Source: Bradyrhizobium sp. BTAi1 (GTDB lineage: Bacteria; Pseudomonadota; Alphaproteobacteria; Rhizobiales; Xanthobacteraceae). From it: a stretch of 64,000 bases of DNA. Positions 34,661-43,699 of the stretch are shown piece after piece. The notes below the pieces were generated by a model. The model worked only from the letters and a program-made list of their open reading frames with translations. It made no database searches and was not told the origin of the DNA. The position numbers and the translations under genes were made by a program. The number at the start of each line of letters is the position of its first letter. The stretch's first letter is position 1. The stretch lies in NCBI RefSeq assembly GCF_000015165.1, contig NC_009485.1, positions 4,049,501 through 4,113,500 of the forward strand. The letters are read 5' to 3'.

Positions 34661-34945
34661 GACGCTACTCGTCCTCAAGCAACCGACTCACCTGCTGAGC
34701 GTGTCGAGCGGTCGCGGCGAAATTGTGGGAGCGTTGCGACCACCTTGTGCAAAACTCGCATGGTAAAAAAACGCGCACGCGCTGGTGGTCTGGTCCACGC
34801 CGCCGCCGTACCACATCATGGCAGATCGATTTGAAACAAAGACGACGCGCGGGGTGGTTGAACAGCCCCGCGAGCCGAATTCTGCAAACTAAGATGGTAT
34901 CGCGCAATGAATGACCCGCCGGGATCCCCAGCGGGGGAGCTTGCA

Positions 34946-35101
34946 TCAGAAGAAAGCGTAGCTGAGATCGAGTCCGTAGGTGGCGTGGAGAATGAAGCCA
35001 AATGCAGTGGCGCCGCATAGCATCAGGATGGTCCGCAGCTTCTCGGAGTCGATGCGGGTCTCTTCGAGATGGGTCGGGAGAGCCTTGGTCAGTGTTGTCA
35101 T
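34946..35101 (-). CDS. Small membrane protein (51 aa)
   Basis: The product starts TTLTKALPTHLEETRIDSEK and ends with a hydrophobic helix (LRTILMLCGATAFGFILHATYGLDLSYAFF). AGAGG lies seven bases before the ATG at 35101. It is probably a single-pass inner-membrane peptide; function unknown. Confidence 0.5.
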   Translation of the reverse strand: MTTLTKALPTHLEETRIDSEKLRTILMLCGATAFGFILHATYGLDLSYAFF

Positions 35102-36756
35102 TGTGGACCTCTGTACGCGAAACGAAGACTGAGATTGAGGCACGAAAAGAATATACGGAGATGATTAGAAGCCCTTTCGGGGCGGGTTCATGTTGAACCC
35201 CAGAAGAGCTCTAATTGTGAAAGTGGAACCCAGCATCGTGCAGAATTTGGGGCAAAGTTGCGGAAAGTAAATGATCCGCAAACTAAATCTCAGGTTGCTA
35301 TTAGTTGCGCAAAGTATTGTTGCACGTCTCGGCTGTCTAATAACGGCGACAGGTTGTCGAGCGGTGAGGCTGCACCCTTTTAGGCTGAATTCCGATGGAA
35401 AAGCTGCTGGACGAGTCAACGCCTGCTTCAATCTGGCCGTTGTGACAACTGCTCGAAAGGTGTCGAGGCGCCCGGTTGCAAAAGCAACTCGAAGTATAGG
35501 CCCAGCGCGTCCCGGCGTCGGCCAATTTGCGGCGAAGCGTGGGCGAGTGTGGCGATCTCGCCACGGGTTTGCAGAGGTTGATGGCCTGACCGGTATTATA
35601 TGAAGGATGGTGGCGGAAGCCTCCCGCCGAGGTCTCATTGTGGATGCAGTCCTCTAACATCAGCCATACTCTCATCGCGCGCTGTGGCCACCGGTCGAGC
35701 CCACATCGGGTGTCGAGAAGACTGTCGAGGGGCCGCAAAGGGGCGCGGATCCGCGATCTCGCGGCCGGCATGCCCGAGTTTTGCTGTCGAACGACCCTCG
35801 CTCGAAGCCGCGAGGGGGCAGGGAATGCCGGGTGAAGGCCTCACCTATGGCCCGCCTGCGAACAAGATGCAGGCGGCAGTGACCACAGGTGGTGCCGATC
35901 AACCTGCATTCCCTGCGCGACGGTGTTAACGGCTGCTTCGCGCGCTCCCTGGTGCTCCGGGCGTTCTGGCCACCATGCGCACATGTGCTCCGTACGCACT
36001 GCGCGGGGATATCAGCATCGGGATATCAGGACCACGCGACTTGACCGTGCGCCGCGAGATTGTTCGTCCGCATGGTCACCATGCTGCAACCCGCCGCGCC
36101 CGCCACATCCCACACTCAACGCTCGTGACGATCGCGATGCGTCCCTCTGCCGAGGCGAGACGCAGCCAGTCAAACCGAATTTCGAAAAAAAAGGAAATGG
36201 AGGAATTTTTTCGCGAGCGAGTGGACAGGCCAAATCGACTTGAGGGAGTCAGTGATTTTAGTCTCTGCGCGCAGGCGCTTTCGGTCGGCCAGCGGGCTGG
36301 GAGGGCGCGCTTCCGATCCGTCATTGGAGCTGATTTGCCCGACAAGCAGTCTCGCCGCCGATCGCGCAGGGGGCGCGGTTGATGGTGCTGCGCACGAGGC
36401 AAGACCCGCGACGCTCCTGACATGTCGGGTGGCGCTTCCCCATGTGAGTACAGAACAGAACGTCATTATTGATCCAGCTCGGTCTTGGGCAAGAGCCAGA
36501 GCTGCGCTGCTGCAGTTGCGCCGGCGTGTCCGCGAATAGTTCACATGAACGCCACATAAAGATCCTGTTTCAGCAAAGTTGGTGCCGAAGTCTCGACTGT
36601 CCCGCAATTCTGTGTGTCGATTTCGCGTGATGCGCGTCGGTGACACACAAGAGAGAAATGCATGATGCGTGTTTCTGTTTGTTGATGTTCGTGTCCAGAA
36701 ATGTCACTTGGGTCATGGGATAGGCGGTACGTTTCGCGCCCATCAGGACTGACAGC
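35102..36756. other. Long non-coding region with repeats
   Basis: About 1.65 kb with no supported gene. It contains a 7-bp hairpin GGGTTCA-TGT-TGAACCC at 35184-35200, the dispersed repeat copy 2 (35752-36147), and an A-rich purine stretch near 36184. Open frames here are short, overlap on both strands and lack start signals. Confidence 0.55.
35752..36147 (-). repeat. Dispersed ~400-bp repeat, copy 2 (inverted)
   Basis: The reverse complement of this stretch aligns with 9225-9629. It shares GTCAAGTCGCGTGGTC, the hairpin block CTGCCGCCTGCAT / TTGTTCGCAGGCGGGCCAT, and GCATTCCCTGC followed by a ...CTCGGG... end. The two copies are in opposite orientation, 26 kb apart. Confidence 0.75.
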
Positions 36757-38793
36757 GTGACGTGTGAAAAGCGTTTGGAGTATCGCGCGGACATTGATTA
36801 TCTCCGCGCACTGGCCGTCGTGGCGGTCATTGGTTTTCACTACGACTTGCCAGGGTTCGGTGGCGGGTTCGTCGGCGTCGATGTCTTCTTCGTCATCTCA
36901 GGCTATGTCATTGCCCGGCTGATATGGTCCGAGATCGGTGCGGGATCATTCTCCTTCGTGCGCTTCTATGAGCGAAGGGCGCGGCGCCTGCTTCCGGCGC
37001 TCTATCTGATGATCCTATCGACCGGGGTGGTGGCCTGGTTCGTGGCTCCGCCTGACGATTATCGGATGTTTTTTGGCAGCGCGGTCTCGGCTCTGCTGTT
37101 TTCGTCGAACATCTTCTTCTGGCTCCAGACCGGCTATTTCGATCTTCCCACCGTCGGCAAGGTTCTCATCCACACCTGGTCCTTGTCCGTCGAGGAGCAG
37201 TTCTACTTCCTTTTCCCGGTGGTGACCTGGCTGTGGAGCAGGCTGTTTGCCGATCCGACGTCGCGGCGATCACTCGGGCTGGTCGTCGCCGGCACGGTGG
37301 CGTTGTGCGTTCTGAACGAGCTCTGGATCAAGCAATCGGCGTCCGCGGCGTTCTACGTCGCGCCATTGCGGGCCTGGGAGTTCCTGGTCGGAAGCATCGT
37401 CTTTCTGGGACATCGGTGGTCGCCGGTCAGGCGGCCGACGCGGCTTCTGCTTGCCTCGCTGGGCTTTGCGTTCATGCTGCTTCCCGTGGTCGCGTTCCGG
37501 CCGGAGACGCGCTTTCCCGGGTTCAACGCGCTGCTGCCTTGCCTGGGTGCCGCGCTCTACATCCTGGCATTCAACCAGGAGAAGGGGAGGCCAGCGCTGC
37601 CATTTGGCACGTTCGGAGCGCGGCTCGGCCGATTGTCCTACTCGCTTTATCTTTGGCATTGGCCGGTCTTCGTGCTCGGCAGGGCCGCGCTCCCGCTGGA
37701 GGCCGCCGGTTCGGTCTTCGCGACGGCGGCGCTGCTGCTGTTGACGGTGCTGCTCGCCTTCCTTTCTTATGTCCTGGTCGAACGTCCTGCACGGGAGCGG
37801 ATCGAATGGCGCGGAGTGCCCGGTGCGCGGCTCATTGCATGCGCAGCCGTCGTGCTGATCGCGATCGGGGCTCACGGCTATTCGAACGACGGCTATGCCC
37901 AGCGGTTTCCGCAGTCGCAGGCGCGCATGATCCGCTACAATAGCCAGACGGTGGCGCCATTCTACCGGACGCACAGCTGCTTCCTGCAGCCCGATGAGCC
38001 ACTCTCAGCCTTCGACATGAAGGACTGCCTGAGGCCGGTGGCCAACAAGCGCAACGTTCTGCTCGCAGGAGACAGCATCGCTGCGCACTATGACTGGGGC
38101 TTGCGCAGCTATTTTCCGTCGGACTCGGTTCAGTTGCTCCAGCTGACGGCGGCATCCTGCGCTCCCTTTGTCGAGCTGGATCAGGCGAAGGTGCGCAGCT
38201 GCAATGAGATGAATCAGCTGCTGCGTGCGCAGATCAAGGCACGGCGGTTCACGGGCCTCATCCTTTCAGGAAACTGGCGCGTCTATTCCGAATTCTATGG
38301 TCGACGGGATGCGACGAGCTTCCACGACTATCTGCGTTCGCTGCTCGCTGCGGCCGACGAGGCCGGCATTCCCGTGCTGCTGCTGGGTCCCTCGCTTGAA
38401 TTCCCGGCGCCGTTGGCGGCGACGCTGTTCAACTATGAGCGAAGTCATCTGCCGGCCGGCAAGTCGTTCATGCCGATCGAAGGGGCATTCAAGGCGGATG
38501 ACCGCATGAGGGAGATCGCGCGTTCATACCCGTCGGTTCAGTATGTTTCGATCCTGGACGCGATATGCCGCGCCAGGGAATGCCCGCTGAAGGTCGCCCC
38601 GGAGACGCCGATCACGTGGGACGTCATCCATCTGACGCCGGAAGGCTCCCGCTTCGTCGTCGCCCAACTCAAGCCTCAACTCGACGCGTTCTTGAGCAGG
38701 TTGCAGACCGCGCCGGCGGGAGACACGGAGGAGCTGATGGCGGGCAGTGGCGTGCCGGCGCCGCAAAACCACCTTCCCTCTCAGGTGCAATGA
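36757..38793 (+). CDS. Acyltransferase 3 (OafA/YrhL-like) with C-terminal SGNH domain
   Basis: A 678-residue membrane O-acyltransferase. Helices in residues ~1-370 include YRADIDYLRALAVVAVIGFHY (the R/D-x-x-R-x-x-A start), GVDVFFVISGYVIARLIW, YERRARRLLPALYLM, TWSLSVEEQFYFLFPVV and LSYSLYLWHWPVFVLG. From ~420 there is an SGNH domain: LLAGDSIAAHYDWGL (nucleophile GDS), LILSGNW, and WDVIHLTPEGS (Asp-x-x-His pair). It transfers acetyl or other acyl groups to a surface polysaccharide or peptidoglycan. It starts with a GTG at 36757 and a weak AGGA site. It stands alone in the accessory region. Confidence 0.9.
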   Translation: MTCEKRLEYRADIDYLRALAVVAVIGFHYDLPGFGGGFVGVDVFFVISGYVIARLIWSEIGAGSFSFVRFYERRARRLLPALYLMILSTGVVAWFVAPPDDYRMFFGSAVSALLFSSNIFFWLQTGYFDLPTVGKVLIHTWSLSVEEQFYFLFPVVTWLWSRLFADPTSRRSLGLVVAGTVALCVLNELWIKQSASAAFYVAPLRAWEFLVGSIVFLGHRWSPVRRPTRLLLASLGFAFMLLPVVAFRPETRFPGFNALLPCLGAALYILAFNQEKGRPALPFGTFGARLGRLSYSLYLWHWPVFVLGRAALPLEAAGSVFATAALLLLTVLLAFLSYVLVERPARERIEWRGVPGARLIACAAVVLIAIGAHGYSNDGYAQRFPQSQARMIRYNSQTVAPFYRTHSCFLQPDEPLSAFDMKDCLRPVANKRNVLLAGDSIAAHYDWGLRSYFPSDSVQLLQLTAASCAPFVELDQAKVRSCNEMNQLLRAQIKARRFTGLILSGNWRVYSEFYGRRDATSFHDYLRSLLAAADEAGIPVLLLGPSLEFPAPLAATLFNYERSHLPAGKSFMPIEGAFKADDRMREIARSYPSVQYVSILDAICRARECPLKVAPETPITWDVIHLTPEGSRFVVAQLKPQLDAFLSRLQTAPAGDTEELMAGSGVPAPQNHLPSQVQ

Positions 38794-38991
38794 CCAGAGG
38801 GGATCGGCGCCTTGCTGCGCCGAAGCGTGCTCAGGGGGCGTTGGGAGCCGGTCCGTCCCTGACGGTTCGTGTGGCATGGCGGAGCCGGGCGTCGTGAACC
38901 TTCCTGCGGCGCGTGCGTTCCCTGTCGCTGCCTTCGCGGGGCCGCGAAAATGCTGCAACGACCGCTTTTGATACCGTTCAGGACGACAGAC

Positions 38992-39465
38992 ATGCATGTG
39001 ATGATCAAGGCGCTGACAATTGTTGCGGCGGTCGCGAGCTGCAGCGCGCGCGTCGGCGCCGAGCCAGTGCGCTGGACAGTCTACCGGATTCCGGAGACCG
39101 GCACCTCGGTGGATATTCCCACCTCGATCTTCAGCGAGATGGCGGGCCGCCCGGACGGATACGGCCAGCGATTTCAAACCGCCGATGGCCGTGCCAGCCT
39201 GACCGTCCAGTCGGCGGCCCGGGACGGGCGCGAAACGCCGGCCGAGTTCCTTGCCAAGAAGAATCCGCCGTCGAGCATCCAGTACAAGCGGATCACGCCG
39301 CGGTTCTTCGCGGTCTCCAGCACCAAGGGCGACTATGTCTGGTACAACAGGTGCAACTTCACGGCCGCCCATGTGCATTGCGTCCTGATCAATTACCCCC
39401 AGGCCTGGGAGCGCGCCTGGGACGGTCTCGTCACCCGCATCAGCCTGTCGTTGAACCGCGGTTAG
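38992..39465 (+). CDS. Exported protein of unknown function (157 aa)
   Basis: It has a signal peptide (MIKALTIVAAVASCSARVGA) and a mature domain with VRWTVYRIPETGTSVDIPTS, GYGQRFQTADGRASLTVQSA, YKRITPRFFAVSSTKGDYVW and INYPQAWERAWDGLVTRISL. This looks like the small periplasmic proteins with a 'YxNPRFGxxxxYP' type start, but I cannot name the family. The ATG at 38992 follows CAGGACGA; ATG 39001 is also possible. It is downstream of the acyltransferase by about 200 bases. Confidence 0.65.
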   Translation: MHVMIKALTIVAAVASCSARVGAEPVRWTVYRIPETGTSVDIPTSIFSEMAGRPDGYGQRFQTADGRASLTVQSAARDGRETPAEFLAKKNPPSSIQYKRITPRFFAVSSTKGDYVWYNRCNFTAAHVHCVLINYPQAWERAWDGLVTRISLSLNRG

Positions 39466-39665
39466 GGGCGGCCGACGGCCGCCGCTAGGCTGCAGAGCGG
39501 GGCAGGCCGGCTCTCGCGACCGAAACCGGCCAGGCGGGTTTGGCCGAAACCGGATCGGCGGAGCCCGTCGGTGGTTTGATCCAGCTCAATGCCGCGCGGG
39601 GACCTGTCTGCGTAGGTTTTGCGGATCGATTGTCATTCGCAAGCGGACTCGCGGCAATGGGCGTC

Positions 39666-39875
39666 ATGCCATTCACCGTCAGGGCGGAAAGCGCCAATGC
39701 CGTCGCGACGCTGCGCTGTCGCAGCGCGCAAGACGCGCTGTTGACGGCCCATGTCTATCTGCGCCTCGGTGCCGCGCTGGTCAGCATCCGCACCCCGAGC
39801 GGCGAGATCATGAGCGCCTACAAGCTCGATGCGCTTGTGAACCGAGAGCGCGCCCGGGCCTTGCTGGCGGATTGA
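39666..39875 (+). CDS. Small soluble protein (69 aa)
   Basis: It reads PFTVRAESANAVATLRCRSA ... LTAHVYLRLGAALVSIRTPS ... YKLDALVNRERARALLAD, resembling the small alpha/beta proteins frequent in Bradyrhizobium; I do not know a function. The ATG at 39666 begins the structured part; an upstream frame open to TTG 39540 is possible. No good ribosome site. Confidence 0.4.
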   Translation: MPFTVRAESANAVATLRCRSAQDALLTAHVYLRLGAALVSIRTPSGEIMSAYKLDALVNRERARALLAD

Positions 39876-39934
39876 TCGGCGGCGGGGCGCGCAAGCCGGC
39901 GGGGGTCACCGCGGCAGGACACCAGACCGGCGTC

Positions 39935-40096
39935 TCAGGACGCTTCGCCCTCAATGCCGCGATCCTGCGGCGACGGTTGCCTGCACGAGCGCTCGATGTA
40001 GGGGCCGTAAAGGACGTCCTGCCGACGCTGGTAGATGGTGACGCTGGTGGCGGTGGCGATGCAACAAATTGCGGTCAAAACAGCCAATTCAAACAT
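39935..40096 (-). CDS. Small membrane protein (53 aa)
   Basis: The ATG at 40096 gives MFELAVLTAICCIATATSVT, a single hydrophobic helix, then a charged tail IYQRRQDVLYGPYIERSC. The ribosome site is weak. Short proteins of this style are common in the group. Moderate support only. Confidence 0.4.
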   Translation of the reverse strand: MFELAVLTAICCIATATSVTIYQRRQDVLYGPYIERSCRQPSPQDRGIEGEAS

Positions 40097-40205
40097 GCGA
40101 CGACTCCATGCCCCCGAGGTGGCGGATGGAGCCGAAAACGTCAAATGAAAGCCGCCATTAAGCTGAAGAGGCAAGCTTAACGCGCCAGCCGTGGGGCGCC
40201 GCCGG

Positions 40206-40304
40206 TCATTCCACGGCGCTCTGGCTGGCGGAGGCGAGCTCGGGAAACATGGCCTGGCAGCTCAAACAATAGGACTCGAAAATGAAACTCATCAATGCCG
40301 ACAT
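40206..40304 (-). CDS. Possible 32-residue small protein
   Basis: The ATG at 40304 is preceded by AAGGGGAGCGACCT, a strong ribosome site. The product is MSALMSFIFESYCLSCQAMF followed by PELASASQSAVE, with a C-x-x-C pair. Only the ribosome site and the clean frame support it. Family unknown. Confidence 0.35.
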   Translation of the reverse strand: MSALMSFIFESYCLSCQAMFPELASASQSAVE

Positions 40305-40841
40305 AGGTCGCTCCCCTTGGACGATCTCATCAGGGTGAGTGTGCCGGAGCTCTGTTTCAGGACGTTTTCGTGGGGCCGGGAAATTGGTTTCGCCCGCGCG
40401 ACACTTGCCAACCCGGGCCCGCGGGGGCGTCCATCGCATCCCCGGAGCCCGCACCCTCGGCGGGCTGGGCTCAATGGGGGAAGCCTTGTACTGGCTGATG
40501 GCCGCCGAAGCCCGGCGAAAAGTCATGCCGACGATCCTACCATGGTAGGGCACCAACTGATCGGACTGCGTGATCGTCGCCGGGCGTAGATGGCGTTTCG
40601 ATTGAAAGATCGGCTGCTCATATCTCCACAGCCATTGTCCCCAGCTGTCACTGTAGTTGGTGAGATTTGGCTTGCGCGCGGCTAGGTTAAAGCTCAGATT
40701 TGCGCGAACTGATCGCATCAGTGCAGCGGAGCTATTGGCTTTTCTGTCGAAATGAATTTGCTGAGCGGTCCGCATGGGGCGCGGAAGATTGATCGATTGG
40801 AGCGCGTGCGGGGCCTGGCTGCGTTACGGGACGGTTATCAG
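40305..40841. other. Intergenic region, no supported gene
   Basis: About 540 bases between a possible small gene and the second acyltransferase. The composition falls towards AT on the right side. No gene is supported. Confidence 0.4.
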
Positions 40842-41996
40842 ATGATGCCACGACGGTTTGTGGCTATTGATAGCCTACGTGGCATTTGCGCGATCATCGT
40901 CGCCGTCTACCATTTCAGCTCGAATTCGATTCTGGCCGCGCTTCCCTTCATCAAGAACGGATTTCTATTCGTTGATTTCTTTTTTGTGCTGAGCGGATTC
41001 GTAATCGCCTCAAGCTATGGCGACAAGCTGCGGACAGGTTTCTCAATTCCGCAGTTCATGTTTCTGCGGTTGGGACGGCTGTATCCGCTGCATCTATTCG
41101 TCATTTGCCTCTACCTTCCGATCGCGGCGATGGGCGGCTATTCCTGGTCTGGCTTGTGGATCACGGCGGCATTGCTGCAAGCATTCTCGGACGGCAATCT
41201 GGGAAACTGGAATCCGCCGAGCTGGAGTATCTCGGCCGAGGTCTGGACCTATCTGGTGTTCGCTTTCGCATGCCGAGTCACGGGTCGTCTGTTCTACTAC
41301 GTTCTGGCGGCGCCGATCGTGGTCGCGCCTCCAGTGCTTCTGGTGGTCAGCGACAGATATTTGGACGTCTGCTTCGAAGGCGCGCTGTTGCGTTGTCTCT
41401 TTGGCTTCTCGATGGGAGTCTTGGCGTTCGAGGTCTGGCGGCGCCGCGAGGGACGTATGATGTCGTTCAGAACGTCGACGCTGACCGAGTGTGGCGTCGT
41501 AGCCGCCTCACTCTTGATCGTCGCTGTTGCGGGAGCTGGCCCGCTTTCTTTTCTGTGTCCGCCAATGTTTGTGGTCGCAATTCTTGTGTTCGCTCGCGAA
41601 GGCGGTGCGATCAGTGCGACCTTGAAGCATCGCAGCATTGCGCTCATTGGCGCGCTTTCTTACTCGATTTACATGACGCACCTGTTTGTACAGGCGAGGC
41701 TTTTGAATGCGATCGGCTTTCTTGCCAAGCATATATGGCTGCCGATCTCAAAGGAAGCCGGGGGCGCTCAGACTATTTCGAGCCAGATCCCCTTGGCCGC
41801 GGACGCCATGGTCATCCTGATGATCGCGATCGTGATCGGTTTCGCCTATCTCACGTTCAACTTGATCGAGGAACCGTTTCGTCGATGGTCTCGGTCTGTC
41901 AACTTCTCCACTCCGGCAAGAGCCGTTGACGACGAGCTTCAGAGCGACTTCAGTCGCCCGCCCTCGCACCGAGGAGACGTTTCACCCGGAATATGA
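40842..41996 (+). CDS. Acyltransferase 3 family membrane protein
   Basis: A 384-residue OafA-like acyltransferase without an SGNH domain. It opens RRFVAIDSLRGICAIIVAVYHF, continues with FLFVDFFFVLSGFVIASSYG, FMFLRLGRLYPLHLFVICLY and WNPPSWSISAEVWTYLVFAF, and ends with SIALIGALSYSIYMTHLFVQ and LIEEPFRRWSR. All are family landmarks, including the R-x-x-R-x-x-P/H loop. It probably O-acylates exopolysaccharide or O-antigen. The start is taken at the ATG at 40842 because the family begins just before 'RFVALDSLRG'; an ATG at 40752 is in frame. GC content looks lower than in flanking housekeeping genes. Confidence 0.87.
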   Translation: MMPRRFVAIDSLRGICAIIVAVYHFSSNSILAALPFIKNGFLFVDFFFVLSGFVIASSYGDKLRTGFSIPQFMFLRLGRLYPLHLFVICLYLPIAAMGGYSWSGLWITAALLQAFSDGNLGNWNPPSWSISAEVWTYLVFAFACRVTGRLFYYVLAAPIVVAPPVLLVVSDRYLDVCFEGALLRCLFGFSMGVLAFEVWRRREGRMMSFRTSTLTECGVVAASLLIVAVAGAGPLSFLCPPMFVVAILVFAREGGAISATLKHRSIALIGALSYSIYMTHLFVQARLLNAIGFLAKHIWLPISKEAGGAQTISSQIPLAADAMVILMIAIVIGFAYLTFNLIEEPFRRWSRSVNFSTPARAVDDELQSDFSRPPSHRGDVSPGI

Positions 41997-42013
41997 TTGC
42001 CACCAGCGCGACG

Positions 42014-42931
42014 TTAAGTTCTCGCCGCGTGAATTCGGATAGAGTCGAACTTCAAAGCATCGCGGAGAAGCCCGCTCGACATCAGTAGAGGCCATCCGGA
42101 AAATTTTGAGCCGACCTTGTTCCTCCATTCGGGCAAAAATTGCCTCGTGAAGCCAACGTATCGAACTTGCGTCACTTTGAGCCCGCAACGCTCCAGCAGT
42201 CGGCGCAGCGAGGTTTCTGTGAAGAACGAAAGATGTCTCGGTATGTCGGTCCATGGCCATCTTTCCTTGAACCATCTAAAGGCGAGCGCGGTGCTGTTTG
42301 GGACTTCTATGACAAGTGTGCCGTCGTCCGCCAACAACTGCTTGACTCCTTCAATGGCTTTCACCGGGTCGCTGCAATGTTCGAGCGAGTGCATGAGCGA
42401 TACGACGTCGAATGGGCCGATGGATGGCAGATCCTCGGCGACGCCTGCATATACGCTTCCGTGAACCTTCGCCTGCCGTCGTGCAAGAGGATCTGGCTCG
42501 ATGCCGGACGTTTCATAGCCGGCTTCTCGGAAGAGCCGCATATCGGCCCCGTTGCCGCAGCCGATATCGCAAAAGGTCTTGCCTTGCGGTACCTCGGTCG
42601 GACTAAAGTGCCGACCATTGTCGAGCAACCAAGCCGCATGGATTAGGGCTCGCTCAGAGAGCGAAGGTGACCGATCGTCTTTCTGTTTAACGCTGTGAGT
42701 ATAATAGTCGTCCGAGTAGAAGGTGGCGACGCGGTCTTGCGGAAAATCTCCGGCCAGCCGACCGAAATCGCACTCGTGACACCAATACAGCTCGAACCAT
42801 TCTTCGTGAGCTGGAGCGGAGAACAGAAAAGCCATCTCAGATCCGCAGATCAGGCAGCGGGCTTCCACTAAATCGTGGCGTGTTACGGATGGTGTCGTCT
42901 GCTGAGCGAAGTGGCGGTCCTTAATCAGCAT
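42014..42931 (-). CDS. Class I SAM-dependent methyltransferase with N-terminal zinc knuckle
   Basis: A 305-residue methyltransferase. Four cysteines near the start (CLIC at 26-29, CHEC at 51-54) form a likely zinc-binding knuckle, as in sugar C-methyltransferases and related polysaccharide-modifying enzymes. Motif I is FCDIGCGNGADMRLF (121-128), with IEPDPLAR as the acidic strand end, FDVVSLMHSLEHCSDP as motif II/III and LADDGTLVIEVPN after it. It is convergent with the acyltransferase, 17 bases apart, and next to an IS element. The likely target is a sugar or lipid in surface polysaccharide synthesis, by context only. Its base composition is lower in GC than the surroundings. Confidence 0.85.
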   Translation of the reverse strand: MLIKDRHFAQQTTPSVTRHDLVEARCLICGSEMAFLFSAPAHEEWFELYWCHECDFGRLAGDFPQDRVATFYSDDYYTHSVKQKDDRSPSLSERALIHAAWLLDNGRHFSPTEVPQGKTFCDIGCGNGADMRLFREAGYETSGIEPDPLARRQAKVHGSVYAGVAEDLPSIGPFDVVSLMHSLEHCSDPVKAIEGVKQLLADDGTLVIEVPNSTALAFRWFKERWPWTDIPRHLSFFTETSLRRLLERCGLKVTQVRYVGFTRQFLPEWRNKVGSKFSGWPLLMSSGLLRDALKFDSIRIHAART

Positions 42932-43695
42932 CTAAGTCTCTTCGTAAACAAGCGTCTGTTGAAAATCTCGCCGGCGACAGAACCTGCGCTACGACCCAAT
43001 AGAAAATGGATGGGAGGGACGGGAACGAAATCCGGTGCGCCACGCGAGTGTTGCACCGAACCTACAGTTCCTCCCCTGCACTGATTGCAGGCTGGAAGAA
43101 GCAGAGAGGCCGGTTGTGGTAAAACTATCTGGCCCACAGTACGATGAGCGGCAATTGTTGTGAGCAGTGATGTTGAGTGAGTACGCAAGAGTGCGCAGCG
43201 GAAACGGAACAGGAAAATATGTTCATCAGAGCCCCGCGTGAATCAAACTGATTTCACGCCGGTTGTGTGTGCGATGTCAACGGGCGTTTTGCGCGATAAC
43301 GAACAGCAGCCTGCTAACAACTGTTCAAAAGTAGAAATCTGAATGGCTTAACGAGCGCGGTTTCGAATGTTTGGCAAACGGACGGCCCGCCTATTTTGAT
43401 GAACTCCCACCTCGATAGGGGTGTTGAATGCGGACGGTCGCGAATCACCTCCGCGCTTGCGGTTTCAGCTTCGAACTCTTGCGAGGCAAGATCTGCTCTG
43501 CGAAGGCGAGTTGCTTCGATTGGGCGCAACGAGCGGCGACAGCCGTAACTTCTGCTCCGATGACGAACCCAGACCGCTCGGGACAGCCTTCTTCGGCCGT
43601 GACTGGCGATCCCAACAAGGCTTTCCGGACAGGCTGATCAATCGCTTAGCAGCGAGTGGGTCACAAGCCATATCCATGCGCTTCCCAGGAATGTT
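42932..43695. other. AT-richer region before the IS element, no supported gene
   Basis: About 760 bases. Short overlapping frames exist on both strands near 43420-43700 but none has a ribosome site or recognisable motif. It may hold decayed sequence that was in place before the IS insertion. Confidence 0.4.
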
Positions 43696-43699
43696 CTAG

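Noticed and set aside
43421..43699. A 92-codon frame left of the IS element
   Set aside because: It ends at the IS border and has no motif or start signal; at most debris of a disrupted gene.
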